This document shows, in pieces, positions 11,883 through 22,174 of a DNA stretch of 64,000 bases (the stretch's first letter is position 1; every line of letters begins with the position of its first letter). The notes under the pieces are model-generated. The model saw only the letters and a list, made by a program, of their open reading frames with translations, had not been told where the DNA came from and did no database searches. This DNA comes from Desarmillaria ectypa (lineage: Eukaryota > Basidiomycota > Agaricomycetes > Agaricales > Physalacriaceae), in the NCBI GenBank assembly GCA_030407005.1, contig JAUDYN010000004.1:1860001-1924000 (forward strand), given 5' to 3'. The translations under genes and the position numbers were made by a program.

Positions 11883-13286
11883 ATGAGCCCTGCGATGCAC
11901 GGATATGGAACACAACAGTTTGTCACCCTTGGGATGTTTATCATCGATGAGTTCTCTTTCCTCGATGATGACGGAAATCCGACGGGAAAAGAACTTTCTC
12001 CTCAGGAAAGCCTAACAGCGCGATTATTGAACGCCATTAAGTGCTCATGTCTTTGATTATCACATAGATCGGCGGTGGCGGCACGTATGCCGCTCTTGGA
12101 GCACGTATATGGTCCGTTGCGTTGTTGCAATGTAAACCAAATACTGAAATCTGCCGTACCTTCTACATAGGCTCCCTCCGGATAAGATTGGAATGATAGT
12201 TGATAGAGGTAACGACTGGCCATCTGACATCCAAGAGGAACTCGATAAATATGGCCGTGAAATGTGGATGTATCGCGATCAGCTTTCAACGCGTACCACC
12301 CGCGCTCTCAATTCCTATATGGGCGATCACCGGAGGCGCGTCTTACAAGTTCTTTATGCAGTTGATTAGGCAACTGAATGAGTACGGTTGCTTTAGTTTT
12401 GACTATCTTACTACACGTATCCGTATCACACCTCGAGATCTTCGAGGAACGAGGCTGGCGCGGGCGCCTACTATTCATTTCGTGTGCTCTCCCTCTCGAG
12501 CACATTCCATCATGTCTGAGATTCACGAGGAGCCAAAATGGCATCCGACCACCATTTGGGAGCCCATTCCGGTGTGTGCTTGCACTATGGATTAAGGGTC
12601 TGTGTCTTGAAATTGATAATGCTAGGATCGGTGCGTTCCAGAGGAACTTCCAGCTCTAATCAAAGTCCTGCCACATATTTCTGTCTTGAGGTAGACAATG
12701 CAATACAACATATACTGTTGGCTGACAAGACACAGTCCAAACGCAGAGGAAGCGCTTACCGTGTTGTCTATGCCATTTCCGCCGACTAAGAAGTCCATAG
12801 AGGAGGCCGCACAAAAGTTCCTAGACTTTGGGGTAGGAAACAAGGGCAGAGGATCTGTGATAATCCGTAGTGGTGAACTTGGGGCCTATGTTGCCACGAG
12901 AGCTAATGGCGGTAAATGGATCGACGCATTCTGGACAGATCAGGAGAAAGTCGTGGACGTGACTGGTTTGTTCTTTATTTATACGCAACAACGGTATCAA
13001 TTTATCATATGTACCAGGGGCAGGAAACAGCTTTCTTGGTGGGTTGGGGGCGGGGCTATATCTTGCTCAAGGGGATGTATATCAAGGTCCGTGCATTGTA
13101 TGCAAACTATGCATGTCGATGACCCTCGTTCCAGCCACTCTCTATGCAATTATTTCAGCTGCTTTCGTTATTGAACAGGAAGGCTTGCCCCAAATATCCG
13201 AAGTGGTTGATGATGACGGCTCTACGATCACCTTATGGAATGGGGACTCGCCAGAACAGAGGTTACGTCTGCTGCAGGACAGATAA
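11883..13286 (+). CDS. MAK32: MAK32-like PfkB-family protein
   Basis: Spliced segments read QFVTLGMFIIDEFSF, IGGGGTYAALGARIWLPPDK, GMIVDRGNDWPSDIQEELDK, IHFVCSPSRAHSIMSE, SPNAEEALTVLSMPFPP, SVIIRSGELGAYV and VDVTGAGNSFLGGLGAGLYL. This order fits PfkB (ribokinase-like) proteins and, within them, fungal Mak32, named in yeast for maintenance of the killer double-stranded RNA. The biochemical substrate is not known to me. Two introns depend on unusual donors (12006-12067 starting GA, and 12336-12396 starting GC), while the others are GT...AG. The signature has Asn where sugar kinases have the catalytic Asp (TGAGN instead of TGAGD). I set the start at ATG 11883. An upstream in-frame ATG at 11799 would add an unconvincing leader. 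The stop TAA is at 13284. Confidence 0.82.
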
Positions 13287-13395
13287 AGAAAACTAACAAT
13301 CCAATTATGTATATACAACTACTACAAAATGTCGGTACAAAATAAAAATAAGTAGTGGTAGAAGTTGGATACTAATACACACAGACTGGCTCTGC

Positions 13396-14108
13396 TCACT
13401 GTTGACCCGACTCGAATCTTGCTCGACTGGCGGCAAACAACTCTTGTTGAGCTGCTAATAGTTCTTCTGAAAATGATGATAGCTGTGTCAGAGTCGAATT
13501 GCGTACGCAACGTTCAAGGGGACTAGCCTTCGGTCATTCCAGATTGCTCGAACTTGGAAACCTTCTTCTCTCGGTCCTGATGAACAATATGTTAGGAGGA
13601 TAAAGGAACATGAGCGACGCAATACATACCTTCTGCTGTTGTTTGTGATCCTTCAAAACATCCTCCACCTCAGTAGTGAATGAGTCAAAGCCCAACCGCT
13701 ACATGCAGACAAGGTAAGAGTTACGCCAAGACGCGGACAATGAGGGGCCAACCTTAAGCGCGGAAATGATATGATCTGGTGCAATGGTCTTTTTGGATTC
13801 CTGTTCGCAAATCTCATTTGCTTCTGACGAAATCAGATGTATGAATTCTGTAGAATAGATGGTAATGGGCTCTCATTTGGGGTAAGCAGACAAAGCATTT
13901 TACCTACACAACACTCAATAACAAGGTCTCTCGTCTCCTTCGCGCATACAACATCATTGGGTAACAGCTCTGCAACCAAGAGACGCGTCAAAATAAGTCA
14001 GAAAAGAAAATGAGTTGACGCACCTGAAATCATTTTCGTCACGGTCGCCTTGGGCAGTGAAAGATCATCGTCAGTGGGTGCTCCCGAGTGTCCCTCACGA
14101 TCCGACAT
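13396..14108 (-). CDS. NCB2: NC2 subunit beta (Dr1), histone-fold transcription regulator
   Basis: Translated across several short introns the protein begins MSDREGHSGAPTDDDLSLPK and continues ATVTKMIS, ELLPNDVVCAKETRDLVIEC, CVEFIHLISSEANEICEQES, KKTIAPDHIISALKRLGFDS. This is an H2B-like histone fold that matches NC2-beta/Dr1, which pairs with NC2-alpha, binds TBP on DNA and represses or redistributes TBP at core promoters. The C-terminal part is charged (KDHKQQQKDREKKVSKFEQ) and ends in FAASRARFESGQQ, about 145 residues in all, close to the family's usual size. ATG 14108-14106 was chosen because it starts the short acidic leader seen in the family. The stop is TGA at 13398-13396. It is head-to-head with SmF, 115 bases between starts. 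Confidence 0.92.
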
Positions 14109-14223
14109 GGTGAAGAGACAGTAGAGATCGCTTGCCCTCGAGAAAATGTAGTGGAAGAGAAGACGTGACAGCTGTGAAGGATTTTCACCAGTTTCAAACT
14201 CCGCCAGGCTGCTTCGAACCACC

Positions 14224-14683
14224 ATGTCTGCAGTGCGTATTTTGCAGCTCAGTGCGATCGTTTTCTCATATTTTACGCAATTCTAGGTCAACCCAGTCAA
14301 CCCCAAACCTTTCATGCAGGAACTCACTGGCAAACCGGTGTTCGTTAAACTAAAATGGGGGCTAGAGTACAAGGGTTACCTTGTCAGCACTGATGGATTC
14401 ATGAACCTTCAAGTGAGTGCTGCTAGGCTCCCTCTCTTCGCTGCTTGATCTCGTCCTTTAGTTGGCGAATACAGAGGAATATCAAGATGGAAAGTCGAAC
14501 GGCGCGTTGGGTGAGGTGTTTATAAGGTGCGCATAATTTTTCCTTTGAATCAGTGAGAGACGCCTGACTTTTGCGGAATAGATGTAACAACGTGCTATAT
14601 ATTATGAGTATATCTCATTGCTTACCTTGCATGCCTGCTAACCTCTTCCTTACAGGGAGGCACCAGCCGATAAAACCGAGTAG
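14224..14683 (+). CDS. SMX3: small nuclear ribonucleoprotein F (SmF)
   Basis: Spliced: a nine-base first coding exon (ATG 14224) joins [20 protein letters not shown], then [46 protein letters not shown] and a short acidic end. The Sm1 motif (WGxEYKGxLxSxDxxMNLxL) and Sm2 motif (IRCNNVLYI) are complete, at about 84 residues. SmF is one of seven proteins forming the ring around the U-rich site of spliceosomal snRNAs. The last intron (donor inside the ATGAGTATAT stretch, acceptor TTACAG just before GGAGGC) adds a Met before REAPADKTE. The stop TAG is at 14681-14683. Confidence 0.95.
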
Positions 14684-15341
14684 ACCTAGGCGATCGCGTT
14701 ACGCGTTATGCGATGTCTTACCTCCCCTCAAGATTTTTGGTCGTCATGACCAGAAGCGAATCACGCATTTGCTAGTCTTGATTGTATTATATGCTCATGA
14801 TGTGTCGGCGAAGTATCCTTCTTCTTGTGCTACGCAATATATTGATCTTAGGGACTCGTCAACCAATCCAGCGTAACAGAGAATAAAACCGCTGAAATCT
14901 AATGGATGGTTCTCGACGTTGTCTGCACGACCTCAGCATCGCTTCAGCTCTATCCATAAACACAACGTATGCCACCTTTGAGACTCGAAACGCTTCACTA
15001 CATCCGCCTCTTGTGTTGACTGTTCAATCGCTCAAGGCATGATTATGGATGGTGCTCAATATTCTTTGAAAGTTATATCATATCTTTTTCACCAAGTGTG
15101 CGTACCTTTTTTTAATTTTACAGATATCTACCTATCGATCAGCCAACCAAAACGCCATCCTGCGATAGATGTGGGCGTGTCGCCTTGTTCTTCTTTGCCC
15201 AAACCCATGCGCCTTCCCTTCTTTCCCGGCGCGTCTTCATCATTGACGTGCCAGGACATGGTGGTCAACAAACTACCTAGATACGATCTCGAGCCCTCTG
15301 TATGTTGCAATGGCACACCTCCATAAACGGATACTGCTTCG
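14684..15341. other. intergenic stretch with only weak open frames
   Basis: About 660 bases between SmF and the broken gene to its right. Small plus-strand frames exist at 14901-15050 (50 codons) and 15039-15326. One alternative frame around 15130-15280 contains a CDRCGRV cysteine pair, but the only obvious intron-like segment (15096-15123) is far too short at 28 bases, and no start joins it. I see no recognisable product, and this may be eroded flank of the neighbouring pseudogene. Confidence 0.45.
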
Positions 15342-17794
15342 TCAACTGGCTTGATTTAAGCAACTTTTCTCTGAATCTGCTGAGAGATACATGTCCACGC
15401 GACGGATATACCACTGTTCAGTGTCGGCGGTCCAAAACCCGACATTTAGTGCAGAATTTTTGAAACCACTGTCTTGTGGGAACCAAGATATGCCTTGAGT
15501 GAAACTGTACCCGTTAGGAGACTGGTTGTACACCTTGTAAACCCCACAAATGGCATCCATCTGGGATTCACTGAGGCTTTCCTCTCACATGTGAATCTCG
15601 CGCTTCTCTCGGCCTATGACTGTAACTCTATGGCATTTGCCATAGCGAAAGATATCATTTATCATCAGTTGGGCGTTGCAGGACGACACTAAAGTCATCA
15701 ATGTGTTCCATTGCGAAACGCCATATGATCCCTCTGTGCATGAAAGCAGCCCTTCCGCGCACATAAGATATATAGTCCAATAGATCAGCCTTGAAGTCTA
15801 TATAGAATGACAGTATAGTCAGCTTGACATGGGCCATTTACGCAGCGCTTTCTCCAAGACTTTGGATTCGGGGGATCTGCTTGAACGCTCACGGTGAAAC
15901 GGATACCATGGCCGCAGAGTTCCTCTATCAGATCATCAAAGCATGTCATTCCCGATAAACGTAGACAATGCAGAACATCGTCGGCGCGGTAGACGATGAG
16001 CATGTAGCGCTGGTCCAGAATCTTTGATGCGCCTTGGACTTGGAGGCGGTATCCTGTTCTCTCGTCACCTCCATCGCGCCATCGGACAGCTTGGATATCC
16101 AGAAAGAAGCGATTTCACCCAAATAGGTATGCGACTGTGTTGGTGGCGGCTGCACGTGTAAGGCCGTTATAGCACTGTTGCCGCTGTCTTCCTTCGATGC
16201 ATGCCATGCCAACCATAAGACAAATTCTCCCAAGCTCAAAAGAGTCGATCTTTCTAGCGATTTCAGACAGATTCTTCGGATCTTTGCCTCATCCAGTTTT
16301 GACAATGGATTCGGATCTGTTGGCCTGACTATCTGTATGCCAAACCGAAAGCGCAGGACATCTTTCAAGTTCCAATATTTATACTCTTTGGGCTTAAGGC
16401 CTTCCTTGAGCACCTGAAGCTGGATATCAAAGAGTTTTGTATATGTATTTTCCCAAGCCTCTGCACTATGTGGCTTAGAATCCATCAAACTGGATACTGA
16501 CAGCTTTCTGACTGAAGTCTGAGCGCTTCTCTATAGGAAGGGGTGAATGTCGCTGCCTAGGTGGAATGTTACTATCAGAGATGTGTCGCATCGCGACATA
16601 TTCTTTGTTATCGACCTTTTCCCAAACGAAGGCATCAACACTTCCTGTCAGATATTTTTTCTCCTCGGGATCAAGCTCTGTGGTCCGAGCATGACGGCTC
16701 TGCTTTTTGTATATCGGCGTATGCAGGAGCTGCACTTCCTCCGAGCATCTATGACCTTCAACCGTAACGCGGGTGTCGTCTGAACAGTTGGCAGCAGGAA
16801 AATCCAAATATCCGGTGGTTCGTTGGAGCACGTTTTGTTCTGACTCACTGACTACAAATATTTCGCAAGCCTGCCCCCCTACCAGGACCAAGCGGGACGT
16901 CGCGTATTTGGAGAGCAATATGCTCTGCTGTGGTACGACGAATAACCTTACTCGGTGGGAGCCAAAAGTAGTACTTCTGGCGTAAGAACTGGTCAATGCC
17001 TCAAAGGGACTCGTGATCGGACCCCGATCTATCCAGACCGGAATACTGTATGCGGTATACGCTTCCAGGAACTTTGCGGCGTCTTTGCATGCCCGAGGAT
17101 CTACGAAGAGACCGACTCGCCGCGATGCCTCTTCACCTTGCCAAAAACCACTATCATTTTGAACTAACCAAGAAGATCGAACGAGATCAGTCCAGTTCCC
17201 ACCGACTTCCTCTATCAGTGCGATTTTCCAGTCCTCCCCCTCCTTTTTCGCTAGGGTGAGCGCCAAGAGGAACGAGATTTCCCCTGCCAGTATTAAAAAT
17301 GCGTCCCGCGATCTCATTGCGGCATGTTCCATGGCCATTTTGTGGCATTTTGCATGGTGATATCCATACTCCCACAGTGGAGGAAATCTAGGGTACGGAG
17401 GTCTTTCAACGCAATCCAGTTTTCGTCTTAATGTTCGCCTTAGGACATCCAAAAGAAGTTCCAGATGCTTCCATTCCTCTGCGAGTTTTGCTTCCAAAGC
17501 TCATTGTCCCGGCGAAGGGGAAAATAATGGGATAGACGCCGACGAATAGTCCAGGCACTTGAACAAAACGCTCTGATAAATGTTGCTCCGGTGGACAAGA
17601 AGAAATCCCTGGTATGGCATAGTGTCGGAAGCCCAGCTGCGTCCTATAAAATCTTCGGGATCTGGAAGCCACGAACTCTTCGGATCTTGGAAGGTTATCC
17701 CCCCCGCAGGCACAGGAGAAAGAGCGTCTGATTCCAGGCACAAGAACAGGTGGTTATAATCATCTTGAATGACCGTACGAATTGGTGAGGGCAT
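15342..17794 (-). pseudogene. decayed member of an agaricomycete-specific protein family
   Basis: Homology-like blocks run in a consistent order on the minus strand but in shifting frames. It starts MPSPIRTVIQDDYNHLFLCL at 17794. An in-frame TGA at 17503-17501 follows SPSPGQ, and the same frame resumes as KLAEEWKHLELLLDVLRR. A shift near 16475-16490 moves from KAVSIQF into DSKPHSAEAWENTYTKLFDI. Another near 16003-16060 moves into YRLQVQGASKILDQRYMLIV. Fragments near the 3' end read HRGIIWRFAMEHIDD, then ICGVYKVYNQSPNGYS and ISWFPQDSGFKNSALNVGFW. I recall long unnamed agaricomycete proteins ending in an ICGVY...SWFPK...GLNVGYW pattern, of unknown function. I found no intron with GT...AG that removes the TGA and keeps frame, nor one that fixes the other shifts, so a pseudogene is the best reading. 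Assembly errors could mimic some lesions. Confidence 0.7.
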
Positions 17795-18315
17795 CGTCCT
17801 GGGACACGCGCCGGTCAACTGGCGACTAAATCCGTAAGCATGAAAGCGCCGTACCGAGAGAAACGCACCGATACACTGTTATTGATACTAAGATCGACCT
17901 CTGACAAAGCGTTTATGATTCCTGTTACTGCACCACTTGTGAACCGAGTTGACACTCAGGATCATCGAAGAACTAACTCTGCTGTGACTCGCGAGGACGA
18001 ACGACGATTCTTCCACTAGGTACAACCCAGATGTCTTACTTCGTGCCACTAGATTGCTTCGACTAGGCAGCGCCGCTTAGTCTATCTTATACTGAACACA
18101 CGAGTTGCCGTTTCCCACCAAGCTTTGTGGTACGAATCAATCTCGCCTCAGCAGAATCTCGTCGGCTACCGCACTCTTAGTTTGTCCAAAGTGCATCTTA
18201 CAATGTACCAAAGTCTCCGTGGTAGCACCTACTTTGCACAGAAGGCAGATACCAAAATACGTTGTAATGAGTAGTAGCTAAGTTTGTGACCAAATGTAGC
18301 ACTCGAGAATGTTTC
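17795..18315. other. intergenic stretch, nothing recognised
   Basis: About 520 bases between the start of the broken gene and the stop of the SelW-like gene. No open frame of note, no tRNA-like box pair and no inverted repeat caught my eye. Confidence 0.5.
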
Positions 18316-18840
18316 TCAAGTTTTAATATCAGAGTGCCCTAACGAACGGCCTGGTTGCACTCGATCACGAACTCGCTGTTTCTGAAAAGCGGTTAAGCCC
18401 AAGGAAGTGTCGAGAAAAAGCTGACATACGAGAGCTTTGAGCTCAGGGAAACTGCCCTCTATCTTCCTATCCCATAATAAATGCGGAGACTCGTTTCCAA
18501 CAGTGATCCATATGCGAAAGCGACCAGCAGTTTCATCCGAGTTCAGAGGATGCAGAGATATATTCCCTATCAAAGGCGGCGCAAATGTCAAAAATAATTC
18601 TGTCTGCGTCCACGCTGCTCTATGAAGCCTAGCATATATTGGGCACTCGATTCGTTTACCACGTTCTTGTAAGCTTACCATCGGCACTGAAATGCGATGA
18701 GCTGTATAGGCGTGAATGAGAAGAGCTGTACTCACTCTATCACAAAATTCGATCGTTATGGTAGTAGAGGGCGCCGGAAAAATAAAAGTCGAAGGATCTA
18801 ATAAATTGCTAGCACTTCCTTGGACTTCCTTGGACGACAT
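18316..18840 (-). CDS. SelW/Rdx-family thioredoxin-fold protein (Cys form)
   Basis: Four coding exons: 18840-18736, an 8-base exon 18686-18679, a third starting at 18628, and a last one after an intron beginning GTATGTCAG. The spliced N-terminus reads TITIEFCDRCRWLHRAAWTQ with the redox pair C33-x-x-C36, followed by TELFLTF, GRFRIWI, LLWDRKIEGSFPELKAL and KQRVRDRVQPGRSLGHSD. This matches the Rdx family (selenoproteins W/T/H and relatives). Fungi use Cys in place of selenocysteine, as here. Members are small thiol-redox proteins, and their partner in fungi is not established to my knowledge. The second cysteine exists only because of the 8-base exon: reading through the introns gives no CxxC. 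The ATG at 18840 lies 115 bases from the PCH2 start on the other strand. Confidence 0.85.
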   Translation of the reverse strand: MSSKEVQGSASNLLDPSTFIFPAPSTTITIEFCDRVSTALLIHAYTAHRISVPMVSLQERGKRIECPIYARLHRAAWTQTELFLTFAPPLIGNISLHPLNSDETAGRFRIWITVGNESPHLLWDRKIEGSFPELKALVCQLFLDTSLGLTAFQKQRVRDRVQPGRSLGHSDIKT

Positions 18841-18955
18841 GGTGGCAATTGATCAAGCTGATTGCTTAGTCATCTGTCATGCATGTCATGCGTTGGCAAT
18901 ATTGACGCGTTGTTTGGTCCATCGGACGCGTCTTCCTTTACCCTGAGCCACCATC

Positions 18956-20751
18956 ATGACAGCCACTGAAGCCTCAAAAATACGGTGGACCGTTCACGGT
19001 ACACGCTTTTATCGACGAATCCTTCATTATGCCGTTACTGATACATCCCTGTAGTCGAGATCCGTTTGAAATCCCGGGCGACCGCCAGATTCGAAACGAT
19101 TCGCCATCGAGTTCACGACTGGATACATACATTCGACCGCATCAACTTGTCCTCGACTCTTACTGGATGGGAGGTCATTACAGAGCTAGGGACATCTGTG
19201 GATCGGATCGTTATCTGCGAATCGACATGTCCGTCGCAATCTCTTCCACTAGACGAGTTGGCACTACAGATCCACGTCTATCAGCCATCAGACACCGATT
19301 CTTTTGAGGAATTTTCTAATAACGCTGGCTCCAAGGATGACGAGGATGATACAATGGCCGCAAGCGTCTGTGAATTGCCCAATCTGAGCTGGGAGGGTCT
19401 CTGGGATTCTTTGATATATGCGGATGATATAAAAATGAAGCTTTTGGACTACATTCACGCTACTCTCATCTTCAGTGATGCTGATGTCAACTGTGAGCAC
19501 AATGCGTTCAACGGAACGCAGATGCTCATCCTTACTCTGCAGTCAATCTTGTTTCATGGAATCGCGTCGTTCTACTGCATGGACCACCAGGAACAGGAAA
19601 AACATCGTTATGTCGTGCACTCGCACAGAAGCTCTCCATCCGCTTGTCCCATCGGCATGTTGTTTGAGTTCGATTCTAACCTATGCACATTCTCATTATC
19701 AACAGTTATACCAACGCCCGATTGCTTGAGATAAATGCTCATTCTCTCTTTTCCAAATGGTTTTCAGAATCTGGCAAGTTGGTCCAGCGTCTTTTCACAA
19801 GTATAACAGAACTTGCCGAAGAAGAAGAAGCTTTCCTTGTTGTCCTTATAGGTTCGTCATCTCTTCCTCGTCGAGCATCCAAGCCTTCGCCTGATTGCCT
19901 GTAGATGAAGTGGAGTCTTTAACTGCCGCAAGGGCTGGGGCAATGGCGGGTACCGAGCCGTCAGATGGCTTGCGTGTGCGCATATATGCACCCTAGCACT
20001 TGTTCAGGACCTCATGGATGTCTTTCAGGTCGTGAATGCTCTTTTAACACAATTGGACAAGTTGAAGCATAGGAAAAATGTCCTTGTCATGTCGACAAGT
20101 AATCTTGTGAAGGCGATTGGTAAAATATCGCTTCTACGTCCATTCTGTGCCTGACGTATTCTGCAGACAGTGCATTTGTGGACCGAGCAGATATAATTCA
20201 GTATGTTGACCTTCCTTCTCGTGAAGCCATATATGAGATCCTCCGCTCGTCCCTGTGCGAAATTGTGCATAAAGGACTCGTCGCTCCTGTAGTAAGGCAT
20301 CTCCTTGTCTGTGGTCGGCTCCATTTTGATTGTTGTGCAGAATGTTCCCACCCTACAGGCAGCACGGATGTATGAGCTAGCTGCTCCTGCTCAGTTTATG
20401 CCATCCACTTCCGCACCTATGGATGCCCATGCAAAATCAGGACATGTTGCTAGAAAGCTTCTTGCACTAGCGGCCGACTGTCGGGTAAGTACACTACTTC
20501 CCAAACGTCGTACGTATTGACACTGATTTGGTTTTCAGAGTCAAGGCATGTCGGGCCGAGCACTGCGCCGGCTTCCCGTGCTTGCCCTCGCGAGATATAT
20601 AGGAATTAGCGGCGTGTCTGGCCTTCCGCTATCGACGTCTTCAAAAGGGCATGCTCAAACACAGCAAACATGTGCAGATGTCGATCAATGGTTGAATGGC
20701 ATGGAACGAGTCGTTGCAGAACAAGCGAAGGAGAAGGAACGGTTGTCATAA
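18956..20751 (+). CDS. PCH2: PCH2/TRIP13 AAA+ ATPase
   Basis: The first exon [14 protein letters not shown] splices in phase to [14 protein letters not shown]. The N-terminal domain is followed by the AAA+ core: Walker [12 protein letters not shown] preceded by SWNRVVLL (about 19550-19600), Walker B VVLIDEVESL formed across an intron at about 19848-19903, then [40 protein letters not shown] with sensor 1 Asn and the arginine finger region, and a C-terminal lid with [16 protein letters not shown]. The [20 protein letters not shown] and [10 protein letters not shown] blocks are characteristic of Pch2/TRIP13, which remodels HORMA proteins (Hop1, Mad2) in meiotic checkpoint control and spindle-checkpoint silencing. 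The stop TAA is at 20749. It converges on the next gene with 87 bases between stops. Confidence 0.93.
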
Positions 20752-20838
20752 TTAAATGAACTTCAAAATAGCTATTACTGCTCTCTAGACCAACGTACTT
20801 AATTATTGTATGTTATGTGACCACGTCATCATATACTT

Positions 20839-21909
20839 TTACACTATATCCTTATTTTGCACAACCTGGGCAAGTTTACGCCTACGTTGTGCCAACATCC
20901 GAAGCCTCATTCCTAATGCCTTTAACTGTTCCGCTTCCGCTTCCTCTCTTTCTGCACGCTGTAGAAGAAGGTCGACATACTCTGCTTCTAACACTCCATG
21001 AACACGCATCGGCTCTTGCATTGTCGGAGGAGTGACGTTGCTACCTTGCGAATCCGCAATTTTACGCGTAGGAAGCAAAGATGGTCGCAAGTTTGATTGT
21101 AGCAGGCTGCGCCTCTCTGGATCGCTTACTGTGCGACCAAGTTCATCGACTACCAGACGAAATTGTGCGATCGTTGACGCAGACAAACCAGGGCAAGTAT
21201 GACGGGTATGCAGGAATGGTCGACGTTGCTCGAGTAGTGGGGAGGGCAACGACAAAGCAAACTCTTTGGAATGGAGTAAGACGGGGCTCTCCACATTGTG
21301 AGACACGTTGATGTCGTCAATGGTCATTTCGTCACACACAGAGAGCGCAGGCAGATGAGGAGCACTTGTAATTTTTGCGGTAGGCGGGGGGCTAATGGGA
21401 TATGACAGAACATGCCCTTTTGCTGCGTCTATGAATGGATCACTGAATTTCATGACGAGAGAGGGATCCAGAAGGTATCCAGAACATTCTTCTGAGAAAC
21501 TTGTATCCGGACTATAGACTCGAAGAGACGGAGAGCGCAAGAGACCTCGGAGGATAGTAGGACTGAGCTTTGAGAAATGCTTCATGCGCAATGGGGTAGA
21601 CAGATACGGATGCTCAACGCCGTGTTCGTCGTCCCTCGTTGACAGGGAGAATGACGAGGGTTCGACAAATGGCGGCAACAGCGAGGAGGTAGCAACGGGC
21701 GAGTTGCTGATGAATGAACTAACGTCTACATCGGACGCCTTGAATAGATATTCCGCACTCTTTTCATCAGAGGTGATTGTGTCGGCAAGACGTTGGAGAC
21801 ACCTGTAACGTCCAATAGATTCCGCGGACGTACATGTTTTGTCTGGCCGGCTGTATTCCGAGAAAGACGTATACCCTTCGACGTCGCTGACAATGTTGAA
21901 AGAGAACAT
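20839..21909 (-). CDS. unrecognised 356-residue protein with C-terminal coiled coil
   Basis: A single uninterrupted frame from ATG 21909 to TAA 20839, unusual here because most neighbours are split by introns. I do not recognise a family. The first 300 residues are Ser/Pro/Leu-rich and look disordered, with several SP/TP sites (LRSPSLRVYSP, LSYPISPPP, SLPSPL) that could be kinase targets. The last 45 residues (GVLEAEYVDLLLQRAEREEA, then EQLKALGMRLRMLAQRRRKL) form a charged helix likely to be a coiled coil with a basic end. The length, ATG start and ordinary codon use argue for a real gene rather than a chance frame. The flanking genes are PCH2 (convergent) and CLASP (same strand, 265 bases away). 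No function is inferred. Confidence 0.65.
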   Translation of the reverse strand: MFSFNIVSDVEGYTSFSEYSRPDKTCTSAESIGRYRCLQRLADTITSDEKSAEYLFKASDVDVSSFISNSPVATSSLLPPFVEPSSFSLSTRDDEHGVEHPYLSTPLRMKHFSKLSPTILRGLLRSPSLRVYSPDTSFSEECSGYLLDPSLVMKFSDPFIDAAKGHVLSYPISPPPTAKITSAPHLPALSVCDEMTIDDINVSHNVESPVLLHSKEFALSLPSPLLEQRRPFLHTRHTCPGLSASTIAQFRLVVDELGRTVSDPERRSLLQSNLRPSLLPTRKIADSQGSNVTPPTMQEPMRVHGVLEAEYVDLLLQRAEREEAEAEQLKALGMRLRMLAQRRRKLAQVVQNKDIV

Positions 21910-22174
21910 AACTAGGCGAGGTGGAAGGAAGGTGGCCGCGATATTCGCTGTTCAAGTAACGGAGTTAGGAGCTATCGTCTAAGACATACAATTCGTCGAT
22001 CTCCTAACTAAAATGCTTAAAATAGTAACAACAGTAGGGTAGAGACAGGAAAATGCTTAGTGTAATAATCGTACAGTTGCAGAGGGCCATGCTGAAAAAT
22101 ATATCAAGAAGTCATGCAAGCTACATCAATGACATACTTGGAACCGTCAACGGTTGCCAAAATGTCTCTTGGTT

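Noticed and set aside
14200..14225. GCTTCGAACC and similar TTCGA motifs as tRNA B-boxes here and elsewhere
   Set aside because: None has a matching A-box and cloverleaf at the right spacing, and several lie inside coding exons.
15039..15326. Possible small gene with a CDRCGRV cysteine pair in an alternative frame
   Set aside because: The only intron-like segment is 28 bases, too short for a fungal intron, and no start codon joins the frame.
17406..17741. Alternative minus-strand frame of 111 codons as a rescue of the broken gene
   Set aside because: It overlaps the block KLAEEWKHLELLLDVLRR in another frame and lacks the family residues, so it does not restore the gene.
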